A stretch of DNA of 46,388 nt, taken from IMG/VR virus record IMGVR_UViG_3300027976_002058, positions 1-46,388 of that record, one strand, 5' to 3'. A program made the position numbers and the translations under genes. The stretch is from a virus. Under the pieces are notes generated by a model, which was given only the letters and a program-made list of their open reading frames with translations, was not told the DNA's origin and did no database searches. Positions within the stretch are counted from its first letter, which is position 1, and each line of letters begins with the position of its first letter. This document shows positions 26,585 to 33,564 of the stretch, piece after piece.

Positions 26585-26599
26585 TGTCAGTGTACCCTA
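26582..26599 (+). promoter_or_regulatory. 18-bp intergenic element with a long leader hairpin
   Basis: Consensus. The leader AGTGAGTGCGGGC pairs perfectly with GCCCGCACTCAC around AACGTA: a 12-bp hairpin starting at the element's last bases. Confidence 0.85.
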
Positions 26600-26656
26600 G
26601 TGAGTGCGGGCAACGTAGCCCGCACTCACCTTCTCAACCCTGCGAGAGTAACGAAC

Positions 26657-26863
26657 ATGAACGAGTACGAAGTCCGATTGCACGACGGCAAGCGAATCAG
26701 CGTCTACGCTTACAGCCGGGCTGACCTGCCCACGGCACTCGAAGCCGAAGGCTTCCTGCGAAGCGATGTCGCTGGCGTGCGGCTGATTGAAGAGGTGGCA
26801 CTGCAACCATTTGGCGAACCCTTCGTAACCAGCGAAGCCTATGGCTACGCCGACGCCGCCTAG
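26657..26863 (+). CDS. Hypothetical protein, 68 aa
   Basis: MNEYEVRLHDGKRISVYAYS..., a small alpha/beta protein with GCGAGAGTAACG site. Stop is the element's TAG. Function unknown. Confidence 0.62.
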   Translation: MNEYEVRLHDGKRISVYAYSRADLPTALEAEGFLRSDVAGVRLIEEVALQPFGEPFVTSEAYGYADAA

Positions 26864-26878
26864 TGTCAGTGTACCCTA
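26861..26878 (+). promoter_or_regulatory. 18-bp intergenic element with a long leader hairpin
   Basis: Consensus. AGTGAGTGCGAGCA pairs with TGCTCGCCTCACT (one bulge) around ATGC: the same hairpin shape as at 26582 with different bases. Confidence 0.85.
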
Positions 26879-26923
26879 GTGAGTGCGAGCAATGCTGCTC
26901 GCCTCACTCTTAGGGTTTTCCAA

Positions 26924-27067
26924 ATGAAACAGAAGCATCGCAACGACAAGAACCACGGGCGCAATGGCTGGGTCGGTGGCAACCCACGCTATGCGGGCAA
27001 GGGATACAAGAAGGGCGACCGGGCCAAAGCCAAGGCCGCAACACGAGCTAGTGTCAGTGTACCCTAG
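26924..27067 (+). CDS. Hypothetical very basic protein, 47 aa
   Basis: MKQKHRNDKNHGRNGWVGGN, then RYAGKGYKKGDRAKAKAATR; likely binds nucleic acid. Its frame passes the first TAG of the next element and stops at the distal CCC TAG, ending SVSVP. Confidence 0.55.
   Translation: MKQKHRNDKNHGRNGWVGGNPRYAGKGYKKGDRAKAKAATRASVSVP
27049..27066 (+). promoter_or_regulatory. 18-bp intergenic element, CAG type
   Basis: Consensus; supplies the distal TAG stop of the basic protein; next start 27105. Confidence 0.8.
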
Positions 27068-27104
27068 TGAGTGTGAAGACAGCCCCTACCCTGCGGAGTG
27101 TGCA

Positions 27105-27260
27105 ATGGATACGAGCTTGGAGCTATGGGCTGAGTGGTGCGAGTGGTGCGAGTGGATCACGATGGGCTGGTACTCATGCGAGCAGCACGCCCAGCTAGAG
27201 CAGAGGGAGACAGAGCTAACAGCGATGGGCTACAAGCTCAGGCGTATGCAATACAAGTAG
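27105..27260 (+). CDS. Hypothetical protein, 51 aa, Trp/Cys repeats
   Basis: MDTSLELWAEWCEWCEWITM...; a 9-bp tandem repeat encodes WCEWCEW. CTGCGGAGTG site. Last gene of the element-bearing array. Confidence 0.55.
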   Translation: MDTSLELWAEWCEWCEWITMGWYSCEQHAQLEQRETELTAMGYKLRRMQYK

Positions 27261-27275
27261 TGTCAGTGTACCCAA
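27258..27275 (+). promoter_or_regulatory. 18-bp intergenic element, CCCAA end, last plus copy
   Basis: TAGTGTCAGTGTACCCAA; TAG stops the 51-aa gene. A hairpin follows immediately and no gene lies downstream. Confidence 0.75.
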
Positions 27276-27277
27276 TA

Positions 27278-27302
27278 GGCTCGTGTCATCACGAGCCTTC
27301 GT
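27278..27302 (+). terminator. Hairpin ending the left arm
   Basis: GGCTCGTG-TCAT-CACGAGCC then TTCGTTC; a modest terminator. Confidence 0.6.
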
Positions 27303-27315
27303 TCAATAGGCAGGC

Positions 27316-27333
27316 ACGGGTACAATTACAATG
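27316..27333 (-). promoter_or_regulatory. Inverted intergenic element, AAT type, degenerate
   Basis: On the minus strand, CATTGTAATTGTACCCGT; points left into the array, toward no recognised minus gene. Confidence 0.6.
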
Positions 27334-27371
27334 TTGCATAAATAAAAATGAAACAATTATTCGAGAAAACA

Positions 27372-27389
27372 TCGGGTACAATTACACTA
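27372..27389 (-). promoter_or_regulatory. Inverted intergenic element, AAT type
   Basis: On the minus strand, TAGTGTAATTGTACCCGA. With the copy at 27316 it could start antisense RNA through the end of the array. Next to it is a run of C (27390-27404). Confidence 0.7.
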
Positions 27390-27531
27390 CGCCCCCCCGC
27401 CCCCACGCAATGACTGTGTTTTCTTTTTAATGTACAAAAACAAAAATCCTGGCTGGGCAAAACAAAAATCGCAAATCGGCAATTTTGAGTGTGTCCTGGG
27501 AAGATTTAGAAAATCGTGATATAGCCATTCC
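27390..27531. other. Gene-poor boundary stretch
   Basis: Contains a C-run and an A/T-rich stretch with repeated ACAAAAATC/ACAAAAACAAAAATCC. I see no gene. It separates the element-bearing array from the right arm. Confidence 0.5.
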
Positions 27532-27566
27532 CAAAAAAATGCCGGTCATTTTTTTTTGACCGGCAT
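27532..27566 (-). terminator. Terminator of the 384-aa minus-strand gene
   Basis: ATGCCGGTCA/TGACCGGCAT with an A/T loop, followed on the minus strand by a run of seven T. Confidence 0.88.
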
Positions 27567-27594
27567 CAGGGAATCATGCAGAAGTCTGCAAGGG

Positions 27595-28749
27595 TCAGAA
27601 TCCAAGCAACTTGTACAGCTTGACCAGCTTGACCTTCTGTTGGGCGTTGGACCCATTCAAGAGATTCTTAGTGTCATCGCTGAGGATCATCATCTTGTTG
27701 ATGACACGATTCGCCAAGACCTTGGGAGTCGTAATGCGGGGCGTGTCCGACAGCTTGTCGAACAAGAAGAAGAAAAAGAACGTGGCATTGTGTGTGATTT
27801 TGTCAATCTGCTTGGCAACACCCGGCACCGACTTATGGTAACATTCCACGAATTCCATGAATTCTTCGATAACGGCTGCGAGCTTCGCCACGTCTGTATC
27901 CAAGCAGTCAAATGCACTTGAGGCGGGCCGACCTTGCCAAGTTACGCTTACGCTCCGGCATCCGTAAACGCTGGTGAATTCCCATTGAGCGGCATCGCTG
28001 GCGTCCAGGTGTCCCAATGCGTACAAACAAGTGCTAATTGGCGTCAGGAAGGCACGAGTGTTGCGAACCGTAGTTTCGGACTTCTCCGACAAAATCGGGT
28101 AAAGCTGATTCTCCAGAATCGCACCGAAACACAAATCCCGGTTCTCGATTCGCTCTCTGGCTCCACTTGGGGAGCAACTTCCGAGATCAGAATAGGTCTG
28201 AATGTGATCCTGCACGACTCGTAGACTGATCTTCTCGTTCAACTCAGCTTCGGTGGCCCGTCCATCGAAGTACCGCTTCAGGAGGGCTTGCGCCCGGTTA
28301 TGGAAGTCACACATGACCGGCGATCTTGCACCATCTCCAGGATAGATGGTGATTTCACCGATAGAATCAATACGGAAGTTGTCAGCGATTCGGTTGTATT
28401 TCTTGGGATCGACTTTGGGACAGCCAATTCCAAATCCACCACGGTTGTTGGTGTATGGAATCAACTTGTTCGTCATCAGTGCCAGAATCACGTCTCGAAT
28501 CAAGACATGATGCAATCCTGAATCTTTCGGGAGGCTCTTGCCCTTTGGGGGTTGGGTTTGCGTGGAGTTTGCAGACGGTGCGGCAGAGAAGAAACTGGAA
28601 GATGCAACCTTAACTTTGCTGGTGACTCGCTGCTGTTTAGCCACGAGGGGTTGTGGAAGGGGCGGAAGGGGCGGAAGGTGCGTCGAGTTCTGCAACACCT
28701 TTCGCACCTTGTTGGTAATCGCAGTGGAAGACATCTGTTTCTTAGGCAT
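27595..28749 (-). CDS. Hypothetical protein, 384 aa
   Basis: Ser/Pro/Thr-rich N-terminal 80 residues (LPPLPPLPQP), then a folded region (VLIRDVILALMTNKLIPYTN, GFGIGCPKVDPKKYNRIADN, FHNRAQALLKRYFDG) and a C-terminal helical part with HNATFFFFFLFDKL. FHNRAQ..LK recalls the DGxHR loop of ParB-like domains, weakly. Located alone at the start of the right arm. Function unknown. Confidence 0.7.
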   Translation of the reverse strand: MPKKQMSSTAITNKVRKVLQNSTHLPPLPPLPQPLVAKQQRVTSKVKVASSSFFSAAPSANSTQTQPPKGKSLPKDSGLHHVLIRDVILALMTNKLIPYTNNRGGFGIGCPKVDPKKYNRIADNFRIDSIGEITIYPGDGARSPVMCDFHNRAQALLKRYFDGRATEAELNEKISLRVVQDHIQTYSDLGSCSPSGARERIENRDLCFGAILENQLYPILSEKSETTVRNTRAFLTPISTCLYALGHLDASDAAQWEFTSVYGCRSVSVTWQGRPASSAFDCLDTDVAKLAAVIEEFMEFVECYHKSVPGVAKQIDKITHNATFFFFFLFDKLSDTPRITTPKVLANRVINKMMILSDDTKNLLNGSNAQQKVKLVKLYKLLGF

Positions 28750-28901
28750 GGAAGCATCTCTCGAAAAGGATCGAAAATCATGAACTCCGAAGAATGTACC
28801 ATGATTGCTTGCGGTTGTAAAGCGATTTCCTACCTTGTCCGTGCATCATTTTGTTTCAAGAGGTTTCGTGTTGCTTCATGTCGTTCCAAGGGTAGAGCAA
28901 T

Positions 28902-28923
28902 GGCTGGGGAGAATTCCCCAGCC
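28902..28923 (-). terminator. Possible terminator hairpin
   Basis: GGCTGGGG-AGAATT-CCCCAGCC downstream of the 210-aa minus gene; no T-run, so termination is uncertain. Confidence 0.45.
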
Positions 28924-28946
28924 CTGCTATGCGAAAGCATTGGCGA

Positions 28947-29579
28947 TTACGCCAACAAACTGGCAATGTCACTCGCAGACACCACATTGACGATTTGAGC
29001 GGTTTGTTCCAGGTTCAATGCTTCAGGCAATTCCAGGGAATCATGATAAGCTCGATGAGCAGCATTCGCAGCGAACACAGCCGGATCGTCCAACATCACT
29101 GAAGCTAATACAGCATGGCAACAATCTGTATATTCGTGTTCTCTGGGAACAGAAGTCCCAAGTTGGGCAATTAGCTTCTCATTAACAGCATGGGCAGATT
29201 CTTTGGTGCAATCTTCACCCCGTAAATACTTTAAGGCCCACGCTCGAAACAAGGGATTCAACACCAAGTTCATGGCACACAGAATTCCGAAGGTTATTCG
29301 TTGGTCGTTGGTGGGGAGCGTGATGGGAAACTCATTGACGATGGTGAGTTTGGCAAATTTGCTTCTGAAGCCGTCATCACGAGTGAGATGTTCCCCAGCC
29401 GCCGTCCAAAGTTTCGGATTCTTGGTTCCCTCGTAACAGGGATACATATAGCAAGCAGTTTGGGGGCTATTGTAAACGACAAAGTGATAATTGTCGTTTT
29501 CCTCTTCGTGGGTGACGTTTGCACCCCACTGAATATCCCGCCAAGTCTTGTTGTCTTGATCTGTAATCAGGTAAAACAT
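28947..29579 (-). CDS. Conserved hypothetical protein, 210 aa
   Basis: Start MFYLITDQDNKTWRDIQWGA chosen because AGGTAG precedes it; the frame is open further upstream. KTWRDIQWG..VTHE, YHFVVYNSPQTACYMYP and KLWTA.GEHLTRDDGFRS resemble a family I remember from planctomycete genomes. The rest is helical and Ala-rich. Divergent from the peptidase gene at 29578, with overlapping start codons. Confidence 0.65.
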   Translation of the reverse strand: MFYLITDQDNKTWRDIQWGANVTHEEENDNYHFVVYNSPQTACYMYPCYEGTKNPKLWTAAGEHLTRDDGFRSKFAKLTIVNEFPITLPTNDQRITFGILCAMNLVLNPLFRAWALKYLRGEDCTKESAHAVNEKLIAQLGTSVPREHEYTDCCHAVLASVMLDDPAVFAANAAHRAYHDSLELPEALNLEQTAQIVNVVSASDIASLLA

Positions 29580-30222
29580 GAAACTACCTATTCTCGATAG
29601 AAAAGATTGGACGATATTATCCATCCTCTTTTCAGGCATCTTTATTGTGTATCTTTGTGGGGTTGAAGAACGTACCCATCCCGATGAATACGTTATCGAA
29701 TTCAATTCGCCCCTAAAACAACCGGATCATATTACTTGTGGCCCGACATCTGCCGCTATGATTTTATGTCACTACGGTAAGAGAGTATCCCCGGACGAAG
29801 TAAAAAGGTTAACTAAAACAGTTTGGTTTACCCAGGACGGAAAAGATTTCGGCATGACCAGCCCGGATTATCTTCCTATTGCTATGAATTTCCTGGGTGT
29901 TCCTGCCGCCCTGCGATACGGCGATCTCGATGTCTTAAAGCACTATGTTGCCGAGAATAAACTGTGTATCGTATTGGTGCGAAGCGGCGAAATGCTCTGG
30001 CACTATATTATTGTTTATGGATTCACCCTGGATAAACTCAAAATCGCCGATCCAGGGAGCGGGACTTTATATAAAATGAATGAAAAGACATTCATGGGGT
30101 GTTGGTCCTGGCGTACTGACATGGGCGGCAAACCGTGTGGGAAAGAGTACATTTGCACTCTATTATGGATAATGGAGGTTTATCCATATACTTTCATTTG
30201 CCCGGACAAGTCGCCAAACTAA
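29578..30222 (+). CDS. Membrane-anchored C39-like cysteine peptidase, 214 aa
   Basis: An N-terminal membrane segment (WTILSILFSGIFIVYLCGV, 11-29) precedes a papain-like C39 domain: HITCGPTSAAMILCHYG with Cys54 in the CGP motif, then LWHYIIVYGF (His142) and KIADPGSG (Asp158), a plausible catalytic triad. C39 peptidases cleave double-glycine leaders or other substrates; here the enzyme would act outside the membrane. The next gene encodes a second anchored peptidase, suggesting a pair for entry, lysis or processing. Confidence 0.75.
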   Translation: MKLPILDRKDWTILSILFSGIFIVYLCGVEERTHPDEYVIEFNSPLKQPDHITCGPTSAAMILCHYGKRVSPDEVKRLTKTVWFTQDGKDFGMTSPDYLPIAMNFLGVPAALRYGDLDVLKHYVAENKLCIVLVRSGEMLWHYIIVYGFTLDKLKIADPGSGTLYKMNEKTFMGCWSWRTDMGGKPCGKEYICTLLWIMEVYPYTFICPDKSPN

Positions 30223-30233
30223 AGGAAACAAAC

Positions 30234-31208
30234 ATGGGTGACAACCGAATTAAGCTCCTGATTCTTGTCATTATTCTAATGCTGGGAATTGGCTATGCGT
30301 ATAAACTCAAGAAAGAAACGCCAGTTATTCAGGATCAACCGCTTCCACAAGTAGAATCAATGCCCGAAACTCCCCCGGAAAAGACTCCAGAAGCTCCTCC
30401 GCAGGCGAACCCCATAGAACCTAAGTTTGATTCCTGGCCCAAAGTGCGAAATGTACAGAATCAAGCCCTGGGGAAAATTCTCCAGGATATTGATTCACAT
30501 ATGCCTGCCGGACATCAATACTCTGCCAACAACAAAGTCACATGGGCGCACGAAACCACCCACGGCATCAATAGCAATATCCGCAATAAACACCAAGACG
30601 CTTCCAAGGTGAACGGCTTCTATTGTTTGGAAAACCGGGCCTGTGTGATCTACGAACCCAAGACGACCATAAAGGCGATTGCTCCCAAGGTTCCCCAAGC
30701 TCTGAGAGGTCCAAGTTATCAACTGTATCTGGTTCAGCAACAAGGTGATTGGAATGACCGGCCCTTATACCTGTTCGATGAATGGATTGCCTACACCAAT
30801 GGTTGCGAAACCGGACGAGAACTAAATCACCAGGGTTGGCATTACGAATTGCTCCAGGCACATAACTTCAATGTTTATTGCATATATCTGGCAATGACCG
30901 TTAAGAAGACTTGCCCGGATTATGATGATACTCAAATGAAGGCATTCATGATGTGGAACATCGAACGTACTTTCCGTCTTGCCGAACCGTTCGAGAAAAG
31001 AGCCATTATGATTTCCGAACCCGAAGAAGTCGGACATATGCTCAAGCATCATCATAATATTCCACATGGCGGGGACGACAGTGATCCGGTCGCCAGTGCA
31101 ATGGAATATGTTCATAAAGTAAGAACAATCCCCGAAGCTGATGAACTCAGGAAGTTCGCCAGGGACTATTTCGGTACAGACTGGTGTAATAAGGTTTATG
31201 AATTCTAA
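30234..31208 (+). CDS. Membrane-anchored HExxH metallopeptidase, 324 aa
   Basis: AAAGGAAACAAAC site. Membrane anchor at about 7-23, then a Pro/Glu-rich spacer (30-65), then the domain with TWAHETTHGINSN (HETTH at 106-110, two zinc ligands and the catalytic Glu) and FDEWIAYTNG (182-190), a likely third ligand as in gluzincins. Follows the C39-like gene by 11 bases, so co-transcribed. Substrate unknown. Confidence 0.75.
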   Translation: MGDNRIKLLILVIILMLGIGYAYKLKKETPVIQDQPLPQVESMPETPPEKTPEAPPQANPIEPKFDSWPKVRNVQNQALGKILQDIDSHMPAGHQYSANNKVTWAHETTHGINSNIRNKHQDASKVNGFYCLENRACVIYEPKTTIKAIAPKVPQALRGPSYQLYLVQQQGDWNDRPLYLFDEWIAYTNGCETGRELNHQGWHYELLQAHNFNVYCIYLAMTVKKTCPDYDDTQMKAFMMWNIERTFRLAEPFEKRAIMISEPEEVGHMLKHHHNIPHGGDDSDPVASAMEYVHKVRTIPEADELRKFARDYFGTDWCNKVYEF

Positions 31209-31249
31209 CCAGATGACTAGATATTGTTGTCTTAATTAGGAAGCCATAA

Positions 31250-32128
31250 ATGTCAAAATTAACCATAAAACAAAGTGAAGAGATTGCCAAGTGTGCCGTA
31301 GACTTTCCCTATTTCTGTGAGAACTACGTCAAAATACACACGCCAAGGGTTTCTGGGACGGAGATGCCGTTTAAGCTACATCCTTATCAGGTGCGTTTGT
31401 ATGAGCATGTTGAGGATAATCCCTTAACCATATTCAGTAAGTTCCGGCAGGGCGGCTTTACGACGGAGTTAGCGATTTATGGACTCTGGAAGTGCTTATT
31501 CCGATTGGATCAGAGGGTATTGTGGTTAACGAACAACAATCGGACATCACAGGATGTTTGTGATCGGATTGTAAAGCGAGCTATTGAGCAATTGCCGAAA
31601 TGGATGACAGGCAATGTCATGAAGATGACCAATCACAATCAGAAGTCTTTTCCAGATACAGACAGTGCGATGCAGTTTTATACACCGGAATCAACGTGCG
31701 GTAAATCTGTCAATTTATTGATTGTAGACGAGGCTAGTTTCATCAAGGATATGGACAAGCACTGGAAATCCATATGGCCGTGTATTAGCACGGGTGGAAG
31801 CTGTATCGTATACAGCACCGTCAATTGTGATGATGATTGGTTTTGGCTCGCCAAAGAGGATGCAGAGTTAAAGCTGAATAAATTTTCCATTTATCGTGCT
31901 GATTATTGGGAGAGACCAGAACATTGTGATCCCAAGTGGGAGATGGACGCCAAGAGCAATTTGGGTCAGCAGGGTTGGGAGATGGAGTATGAGCAGAAGC
32001 CAATGAAGCACTCTATGAAGCACTCTATGAAGCACTCTAAGAAGCAATGGCGGTCTATTTGGGACGAATGGGATAGTTCGTCGGGATTAGATCAAGGGGG
32101 CAATGAGAGAGCGAATGAGAGCGAATGA
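31250..32128 (+). CDS. terL: Terminase large subunit, ATPase part only (truncated)
   Basis: 292 aa. SKFRQGGFTTELA (63-75) is the degenerate Walker A of T4-type packaging motors, NLLIVDEASF (155-164) the Walker B with catalytic Glu, and GGSCIVYSTVN (182-192) the coupling motif. TerL (usually 500-600 aa) pumps DNA into the capsid and cuts it with a C-terminal RNase H-like nuclease. That nuclease is missing: the frame runs into three MKHS repeats and a 12-bp tandem array with a stop in each unit. Either a decayed copy or an assembly collapse at repeats. Confidence 0.82.
   Translation: MSKLTIKQSEEIAKCAVDFPYFCENYVKIHTPRVSGTEMPFKLHPYQVRLYEHVEDNPLTIFSKFRQGGFTTELAIYGLWKCLFRLDQRVLWLTNNNRTSQDVCDRIVKRAIEQLPKWMTGNVMKMTNHNQKSFPDTDSAMQFYTPESTCGKSVNLLIVDEASFIKDMDKHWKSIWPCISTGGSCIVYSTVNCDDDWFWLAKEDAELKLNKFSIYRADYWERPEHCDPKWEMDAKSNLGQQGWEMEYEQKPMKHSMKHSMKHSKKQWRSIWDEWDSSSGLDQGGNERANESE
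32009..32040 (+). repeat. 12-bp tandem repeat coding MKHS
   Basis: ATGAAGCACTCT repeated about three times within the end of the terminase frame. Confidence 0.85.
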
Positions 32129-32204
32129 GAGAGCGAATGAGAGAGCGAATGAGAGAGCGAATGAGAGAGCGAATGAGAGAGCGAATGAGAGAGCGAATGA
32201 GAGT
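32101..32204 (+). repeat. Tandem GAGAGCGAATGA array
   Basis: About nine units of a 12-bp sequence, each with an in-frame TGA for the terminase frame. It ends the gene and may be unstable. Confidence 0.9.
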
Positions 32205-32247
32205 TCCTTCATGTAAAGGACAGCATTAAGTTGGTGATCGAATCGGG

Positions 32248-32400
32248 GAAGAATCCGAAGTCGATGAATTTGCCAGCTTGAAGACCTTTTTGGTGAACGG
32301 GTCCAGGGTTATAGAAGGGGTATCAGCGGGGCGTTACACGGCGATGGTGAAATCTATTGTGAACGATCATACAACCGATGGGGACGTAATCTGGCATTAG
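32248..32400 (+). pseudogene. Startless fragment downstream of terL
   Basis: Open frame VGDRIGEESEVDEFASLKTF, then LVNGSRVIEGVSAGRYTAMV and KSIVNDHTTDGDVIWH to TAG at 32400, no start codon. Could be left over from the lost terminase C-terminus or a neighbouring gene. From here to 32484 I see nothing. Confidence 0.35.
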
Positions 32401-32484
32401 TTTGTATACAATGGGTAAAAATAGTTAATACGTCCACCCCGATGGGACACCCTTGATTTAATAGGGCACCCCTTAATGGTTATA

Positions 32485-32748
32485 TCAAGCCTGAAAATCA
32501 ACTGATTTTACATATCCGCCTTGTTCTTCTACTTCAAAGTTATAGTCGAATGGGTCATTGCCATCTGTGAAAAACTTCAACTGATCTGGTTGTGCTTTGA
32601 AGTATTTGACAACAACTTTGCGCATCGCAGTGAACAAATCATCAATAGGATTTAATTTGTGACCGACGAATTTCTTTAACATTCCATTGATTGTACGGGT
32701 AGCAAGCCTCTTGCCTCTACGATTTGTCCAATAATTGATTGCTGGCAT
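32485..32748 (-). CDS. Hypothetical protein, 87 aa
   Basis: Start MPAINYWTNRRGKRLATRTI behind GGAGTAAT. Basic N-terminus, then KVVVKYFKAQPDQLKFFTDG. Last gene of the minus-strand block. Function unknown. Confidence 0.6.
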   Translation of the reverse strand: MPAINYWTNRRGKRLATRTINGMLKKFVGHKLNPIDDLFTAMRKVVVKYFKAQPDQLKFFTDGNDPFDYNFEVEEQGGYVKSVDFQA

Positions 32749-32764
32749 ATTACTCCAAAAAGAA

Positions 32765-32802
32765 AAAGGCTCTATGAGGTATTTAAGCCTCATAGAGCCT
32801 TT
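32765..32802 (-). terminator. Rho-independent terminator
   Basis: AAAGGCTCTATGAGG/CCTCATAGAGCCTTT, 15 bp, T-rich on the minus strand side; ends the block upstream. Confidence 0.85.
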
Positions 32803-32832
32803 GTTCTTTTTGGAATGTTGCCAGACGACTGT

Positions 32833-33141
32833 TTAGAACTTCCGGTTGGCGAATTCTTGTGCTTCGACGAATCGTTCTTTGAAGATGTGTTTAGTGAACT
32901 TTTTCTTCTGCATCAGTTCATAAACAGCCTCCAATTGATCGAGCGAAACAGGCAAGGTGAAGTGAACTTTATCTTCACCCTCCAATTTGCCGATATAAGC
33001 TAACACTTGTCCCGTTTGAGGGTCGGTCAATTTGACCACGTTGTCACCAAAGCCTGAAATGTCATTGCGAGTGGTGGCAGTTTCGTTCAGCCACTTCCTG
33101 TTCAGAGTGGTGGCAGTTTCGTTCACAGATTTCTTCAGCAT
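32833..33141 (-). CDS. Hypothetical protein, 102 aa
   Basis: Start MLKKSVNETATTLNRKWLNE; a direct DNA repeat (about 20 bp) codes NETATT twice. The C-terminus is helical and ends QEFANRKF. GAGAGAATT site. Function unknown. Confidence 0.6.
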   Translation of the reverse strand: MLKKSVNETATTLNRKWLNETATTRNDISGFGDNVVKLTDPQTGQVLAYIGKLEGEDKVHFTLPVSLDQLEAVYELMQKKKFTKHIFKERFVEAQEFANRKF

Positions 33142-33155
33142 AATTCTCTCATAAA

Positions 33156-33362
33156 TCACCAAGGCGGCATCCAGTCATCGTCAATAGAACGATACTTTGG
33201 TTTTTTCTTAGTGTTTGGTTTGTTGTTAGTGTTTGGTTTGTTGTTGAGTTTTTTTATCTGGTCTTCAAGATTGTTGAAGACCATCTGAGCCGTCAATTTT
33301 ATTGGAATCGTCGGAATTGGCAAGAGCATCCATCTCGTTGGGGTCTTTTTCTTCTTGGACAT
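33156..33362 (-). CDS. Hypothetical Lys/Pro/Asn-rich protein, 68 aa
   Basis: MSKKKKTPTRWMLLPIPTIP..., with NNKPNT repeated and end SIDDDWMPPW. The ribosome site is supplied by the GGAAAAA repeats, which also lie in the overlapping upstream gene. Low complexity, moderate confidence. Confidence 0.45.
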   Translation of the reverse strand: MSKKKKTPTRWMLLPIPTIPIKLTAQMVFNNLEDQIKKLNNKPNTNNKPNTKKKPKYRSIDDDWMPPW

Positions 33363-33550
33363 GATGCTTTTTCCTTTTTCCTTTTTCCTTTTTCCATCTC
33401 TCCCATTCCATTAAAAGCAGAAGATTCCGCTGACCCATAATCAAATTCGCCAGGGTCAGCGGACAAATCCTTCAAAAAGCGGCGGCGTTTGCGATTGCCA
33501 GTCTTTTTGATGTCTTTCTTCAAATCTCTGTAGAAACGCTTGTCGTCCAT
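33299..33550 (-). CDS. Hypothetical basic protein, 83 aa, overlaps the next gene
   Basis: MDDKRFYRDLKKDIKKTGNR... looks natural up to about residue 55; then a (GGAAAAA)n run may have shifted frame, since the tail (CPRRKRPQRDGCSCQFRRFQ) looks unnatural and overlaps the following gene by 64 bases. Confidence 0.45.
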   Translation of the reverse strand: MDDKRFYRDLKKDIKKTGNRKRRRFLKDLSADPGEFDYGSAESSAFNGMGEMEKGKRKKEKASCPRRKRPQRDGCSCQFRRFQ

Positions 33551-33564
33551 GCCTTATTGTAGTC

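Noticed and set aside
1524-27275. CRISPR array
   Set aside because: The repeats are separated by whole genes of variable size, not by uniform 30-40 bp spacers, and no cas gene is present.
28780-28998. Plus-strand frame of 72 codons between two minus genes
   Set aside because: It covers a GC hairpin that is better read as the end of the minus gene, overlaps that gene's 3' end, and its product has no natural-looking composition.
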